This document shows positions 8,064-11,011 of a stretch of DNA of 11,011 nucleotides, one piece after another. The position numbers and the translations under genes are program-made. The notes under the pieces were generated by a model, which was given only the letters and a program-made list of their open reading frames with translations, was not told the DNA's origin and did no database searches. The stretch lies in the NCBI GenBank assembly GCA_000432015.1, contig HF985381.1, positions 1 to 11,011 of the forward strand. The letters run 5' to 3'. This DNA comes from Clostridium sp. CAG:1024. GTDB taxonomy: Bacteria; Bacillota; Clostridia; Christensenellales; CAG-138. How positions within the stretch are numbered: position 1 is the stretch's first letter; each line of letters starts with the position of its first letter.

Positions 8064-8115
8064 AAACTGCGGTGCAACGGAAAAAACCATTGCCTCGCAG
8101 TTTTATTATTCTTTG
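8064..8115 (+). terminator. Strong intrinsic terminator after the YbaK-type gene
   Basis: AAACTGCG (8064-8071) pairs with CGCAGTTT (8096-8103). Inside, GCAACGG (8074-8080) pairs with CCATTGC (8087-8093) with one C-A mismatch and an A6 loop. The 3' arm runs into TTTTATTATTCTTTG. It begins 46 nt after the stop codon. Confidence 0.85.
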
Positions 8116-8122
8116 AATGTTT

Positions 8123-8155
8123 GTTCCCTCGTTGCGCGAACGTTCGCAGGGGAAC
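8123..8155. other. Nested inverted repeats in the intergenic region
   Basis: Outer arms GTTCCC (8123-8128) and GGGAAC (8150-8155) enclose a perfect 12-bp palindrome GCGAACGTTCGC (8136-8147); the alternative short stem CGTT-GCGCG-AACG (8130-8142) is also possible. It lies between the upstream terminator and the surface-protein promoter. It could be a protein-binding site or part of a small structured RNA. The rest of 8116-8215 shows no gene and no recognisable RNA family. Confidence 0.35.
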
Positions 8156-8215
8156 CAATGCTTCCTTACAGACACTAAATTTCTGCTTTGCAGGAATAGC
8201 AAACGACGGAATCCG

Positions 8216-8244
8216 TTGATACGCCCGCATGTTTATGGTAAAAT
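8216..8244 (+). promoter_or_regulatory. Strong promoter of the surface-protein gene
   Basis: TTGATA (8216-8221) and TAAAAT (8239-8244) are spaced by 17 bp, each 5/6 to consensus, and TGG directly before the -10 box makes it an extended -10 element. The transcript would start near 8251, about 40 nt before the start codon. An odd palindrome ACGGA-A-TCCGT (8206-8216) abuts the -35 box and could be an operator. Confidence 0.8.
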
Positions 8245-8278
8245 ATGACGTAAATATTGGAAGAAATAACAAAATAAC

Positions 8279-8283
8279 AGGAG
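8279..8283 (+). promoter_or_regulatory. Ribosome binding site deciding between two TTG starts
   Basis: AGGAG lies 10 nt before TTG 8294 and 4 nt before TTG 8288. No ATG is available nearby in frame. Spacing favours 8294, which also places the basic residues directly at the signal-peptide N-terminus. Confidence 0.6.
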
Positions 8284-8293
8284 AGATTTGATT

Positions 8294-10852
8294 TTGAAAA
8301 GAGTAAGCGCACGACTGCTATGTAAGCTGCTTCGGGTCACAAGTCTCGCGCTCTGCCTCTTGCTCGTGCTTTGTTTGGACGGCACGGTTTCGCACGCGGA
8401 TACGCAGGTAACGATCAATCAGATCAGGTATTCTCTGGATACTTCCGGCCTTACGGCGGAGGTAATGGGAGGAAAACCCGTGAACGGCTCTCTGACGATC
8501 CCGGGAATCATTCAGTACAACGGCCAAACATATCGTGTGACTTCCATTGCGGCAAAAGCGTTTGCCGATCAGTATCTGGGCGCCAAGCTGTCGCTCGCGG
8601 AGGGACTGCTCTCCATCGGAGAAAGCGCCTTTGCTGGCTGTATGGCATTGAAAGGCGATGTCACGATTCCGGACAGCGTTATTTCCATGGGCGAGAGCGC
8701 ATTTGATGGTGCTTATGTGAGTTCCGCCTATGTTCTGACGCTCGGAAAAGGACTGACGGCTTTGCCGCGCAAGGCGTTTGCGAACATATGGGGCTGGGGC
8801 ATTAAGGGAATCATTTTTCGCGGCGCACAGTACTCCGACATCGCGGCGGACGCTTTTTCGGGCAGCGATTTTTATGAAACCACTGTGCCGGTCACGGTGC
8901 ACGGAGCATATGGCTCTATGGATGCGCTGCTCGCAGGGGCGCTGACGAACGGTTTTTCCGTTACCTATTTGGATTCGGACGCGAAGAATGCCGCGTGGCT
9001 GCAAGCGCAGATCGACGCCGCACCCGACGGCGTGGAAACAACGATTGCATTGAGCGCCAATGTGCTCGCCGAGCAAACGATCGTGGTACCCGGCGGGAAG
9101 AATATCCGGCTTGTGAATCAGGACGGAACGAGGACGATCGCTGCGGCAAAGACGCTGAACGTCTTGTTCCTTGTAGAGAACGGCGCCGTGCTTGCGCTGG
9201 ACGGAACCGACGACACTGCACTGCGGCTGCTTGGCAGCGAGGTGAGCAAATCGTTTACCGGAAATCTTCTTATGGTGGAGAAGGGCGCGTCCGTCTATCT
9301 CAAACACGCAACGCTGAGCGGAAGCAAACGGATCACGGCGCAGGAGGCTGCGGCTGTCTTTGTGAATGGCTACTTCAATATGTCGGGCGGCGTGATTGAA
9401 AACTGTCAATCGAATACGGTGCTTGGCGGGACTGTCACAGTGCGCGCCGGAGCCAAAATGGACATGACCGGCGGAACGATCCGAAACAATCAAAACCTTG
9501 CGCCAAACGGCGGAGGCGGTGGCATTCTTGTATATGCATGGAGCGAAGCCGATAAAAATGCAGAACTGAACATTTCCGGCGATGCGCTGATCACAGGGAA
9601 TATAGCTGCGATGCAGGGCGGCGGCGTATGCGGGATCGGAAACGTATCGATTAACATGAGCGGCGGCAAGATCATGGGAAACGAGTCGGACGGCACCGGG
9701 ACAAAGAACGGTTACGGCGGCGGTCTTTCCATCAGCGTTGCGATGAATGACAGTCAGATTTTTGCAAGCGACGCAAAATTCCATATGACCGGCGGCGAGA
9801 TCTCCAAGAATAAAGCGAATAAATCCGGCGGCGGCGTTTACATCAATACAAGCGGAGCCGTGCTTGAAGGCGGCAGAATCTCGGATAATACCGCAGGCGG
9901 CAGAGGCGGCGGGATCTATGTCAGCGTAAAACCGTATACGGCCAGACTGTACAACGTACTCGTGACAGAGAACACGGCATATACGATGGGCGGCGGCATC
10001 TGGCTTTGCCCGACGGGTTCGCTGGAGACCTATGTGACAAACGGCGGGGCAATTTTTGAAAACGCGACAAGGGACAGAGACGGTGCGGGAGACGATCTCG
10101 CGTTCGTTTCCGGCGAAGGGAAGCTGACGCTTGCGGATCGCATGTTGGGCGGCGGCGCCTGTTTCTGGTACAGAGACGGCGGCGTGTATAACAATAATCC
10201 GGCTTACATCTCCTCGACGGGAAAAGTTGACAGTTCGATCCCGCGCTTTGATCCGGCAAACCCGGTTGGCCCCTATACGGCCATCGAGCATGGCGCGGAG
10301 AATTACGCGCTGAAATCCATGCCCGAAAAGAACGCAAAGACGCTGGCAGAGCGGGAAGCAAAGTTGATCATTTCGGGCAACGCGGCGGGCTTCGGCGGCG
10401 GGATCGGCTCAAACGGCGGAGTCATTATCGGCACGCAGGAGGAGTATGTGGTAAATGTGCAAAAGATATGGGATGAGAAAACGCCTGAGGATTCCCAAAA
10501 AGAACTGACGATCTACCTGATGATCGACGGTTTGGCGCTGGAACCCATGAAGCTGAATCAGGAAAACGGTTGGAAAGCCAGCTATTGCAGACTGCCAAAG
10601 CCGGAGGGACGCATACGGTACAGCGTGGCGGAGGATCCGGTTCCGGAGGGATTTGCCCCGGAATACCGCGAAGAGCTGTTGCAGGACGGCACACTGAACG
10701 TTACCATCCTGAATCATTACCGCCCCGGCTCCGGCGAGGATATCCCGCCGACAGGGGATGACACACCGCTGGGACTTGCGCTGTTTCTGTTCGTGATCAG
10801 TGCGTCGGGTCTTGCATTGAGCTTTGCGTCACGCAGACGCGGCAGTAAGTAG
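8294..10852 (+). CDS. Sortase-anchored surface protein with LRR, beta-helix and Cna-B-like domains
   Basis: Large secreted protein (852 aa), probably fixed to the cell wall. Domain order: signal peptide (1 to about 35, cleavage likely after VSHA); BspA-like leucine-rich repeats (about 68-205, with IP-x-S-V, IGESAF and ALPRKAF units); a linker; a parallel beta-helix region (about 250-710) built of repeats such as MSGG-x-I-x-N-x-A followed by GGGVYI or GGGIYV; a Cna-B-like domain (about 719-808, VQKIWDE to VTILNH); and a wall-sorting signal with IPPTG (817-821), a hydrophobic stretch (about 825-845) and RRRGSK. IPPTG is a variant of LPXTG. No sortase gene is in the window. Two TTG codons compete for the start: 8294 lies 10 nt after AGGAG (8279-8283) and gives M-K-R-V, while 8288 is only 4 nt away and would add two residues. 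I prefer 8294. The role is probably adhesion or interaction with host or diet polymers; ligand unknown. Confidence 0.9.
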   Translation: MKRVSARLLCKLLRVTSLALCLLLVLCLDGTVSHADTQVTINQIRYSLDTSGLTAEVMGGKPVNGSLTIPGIIQYNGQTYRVTSIAAKAFADQYLGAKLSLAEGLLSIGESAFAGCMALKGDVTIPDSVISMGESAFDGAYVSSAYVLTLGKGLTALPRKAFANIWGWGIKGIIFRGAQYSDIAADAFSGSDFYETTVPVTVHGAYGSMDALLAGALTNGFSVTYLDSDAKNAAWLQAQIDAAPDGVETTIALSANVLAEQTIVVPGGKNIRLVNQDGTRTIAAAKTLNVLFLVENGAVLALDGTDDTALRLLGSEVSKSFTGNLLMVEKGASVYLKHATLSGSKRITAQEAAAVFVNGYFNMSGGVIENCQSNTVLGGTVTVRAGAKMDMTGGTIRNNQNLAPNGGGGGILVYAWSEADKNAELNISGDALITGNIAAMQGGGVCGIGNVSINMSGGKIMGNESDGTGTKNGYGGGLSISVAMNDSQIFASDAKFHMTGGEISKNKANKSGGGVYINTSGAVLEGGRISDNTAGGRGGGIYVSVKPYTARLYNVLVTENTAYTMGGGIWLCPTGSLETYVTNGGAIFENATRDRDGAGDDLAFVSGEGKLTLADRMLGGGACFWYRDGGVYNNNPAYISSTGKVDSSIPRFDPANPVGPYTAIEHGAENYALKSMPEKNAKTLAEREAKLIISGNAAGFGGGIGSNGGVIIGTQEEYVVNVQKIWDEKTPEDSQKELTIYLMIDGLALEPMKLNQENGWKASYCRLPKPEGRIRYSVAEDPVPEGFAPEYREELLQDGTLNVTILNHYRPGSGEDIPPTGDDTPLGLALFLFVISASGLALSFASRRRGSK

Positions 10853-10955
10853 AACTGAAAACAAACCGGCATGGAGGAAGCGCACCATGTGAGACGGGCG
10901 CCCACGGCAGGGAAAGTTTTCGGGAAAGAGAATTGTAAAAAACAATAAAGAAGGG

Positions 10956-10994
10956 CCGGCGTCCGAGTTTTGCCGTTTCGGACGCCGGACTTTT
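10956..10994 (+). terminator. Strong intrinsic terminator after the surface-protein gene
   Basis: CCGGCGTCCGA (10956-10966) pairs perfectly with TCGGACGCCGG (10978-10988) across an 11-nt loop, followed by ACTTTTAC. This 11-bp GC-rich stem is the most stable hairpin in the window. The A-rich sequence to its left (AACAATAAAGAAG) could support termination from the opposite strand as well. The stretch 10853-10955 before it shows no credible gene. Confidence 0.88.
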
Positions 10995-11011
10995 ACATCT
11001 CATATCGGCGG

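Noticed and set aside
8318..10291. 657-codon open frame on the minus strand
   Set aside because: Antisense to the surface-protein gene. Long reverse frames are expected in GC-rich codon usage; the product shows no motifs and has no promoter or ribosome binding site that I can find.
10873..10892. GGAGG followed 9 nt later by ATG-TGA, like a start-stop minimal frame or remnant gene start
   Set aside because: No coding sequence follows and a strong terminator closes the region about 65 nt later; probably chance.

Overview
The window reads as a gene-dense, GC-rich segment of a Gram-positive (monoderm) chromosome, most likely a clostridial member of the Bacillota. The evidence is AGGAGG-type ribosome binding sites, two apparent TTG starts, A/T-rich consensus promoters in a GC-rich background, an envelope protein with a sortase-type C-terminus (IPPTG, hydrophobic stretch, Arg-rich tail), and MacAB-like adaptors with no TolC-like outer-membrane partner in view. 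I cannot name the species.

Layout: (1) 1-1813, minus strand, is the N-terminal two thirds of a Ca2+-type P-type ATPase, cut by the left window edge. (2) 1814-2184 is a divergent control region with a 17-bp inverted repeat on the ATPase side, an extended -10 promoter facing right, and a leader of about 180 nt with two tandem hairpins. (3) 2185-7342 is a four-gene operon: HlyD/MacA-like adaptor, MacB/LolD-type ATPase, a second larger adaptor, and a MacB/FtsX-type permease. It ends at a hairpin terminator. (4) 7442-8017 is a single-gene unit for a YbaK/EbsC-type trans-editing deacylase, with its own promoter, a perfect 16-bp palindrome at the predicted transcription start, and a strong terminator. 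(5) 8216-10852 is a single-gene unit for a large cell-surface protein (signal peptide, BspA-like leucine-rich repeats, beta-helix repeats, Cna-B-like domain, wall-sorting signal), closed by a strong terminator near the right edge.

The four operon products should assemble as one exporter or efflux complex. The permease and ATPase form a MacB-like mechanotransmission pump, and the two membrane-anchored adaptors would build the extracytoplasmic part. The most unusual feature is the second adaptor: its coiled-coil hairpin is split at the tip by a roughly 170-residue domain of unrecognised type, held between two Pro/Thr/Ser-rich linkers. The first adaptor carries a Met-Asp-Gly repeat tail. The substrate cannot be read from the sequence. 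No mobile elements, CRISPR arrays, tRNAs or rRNAs were seen.
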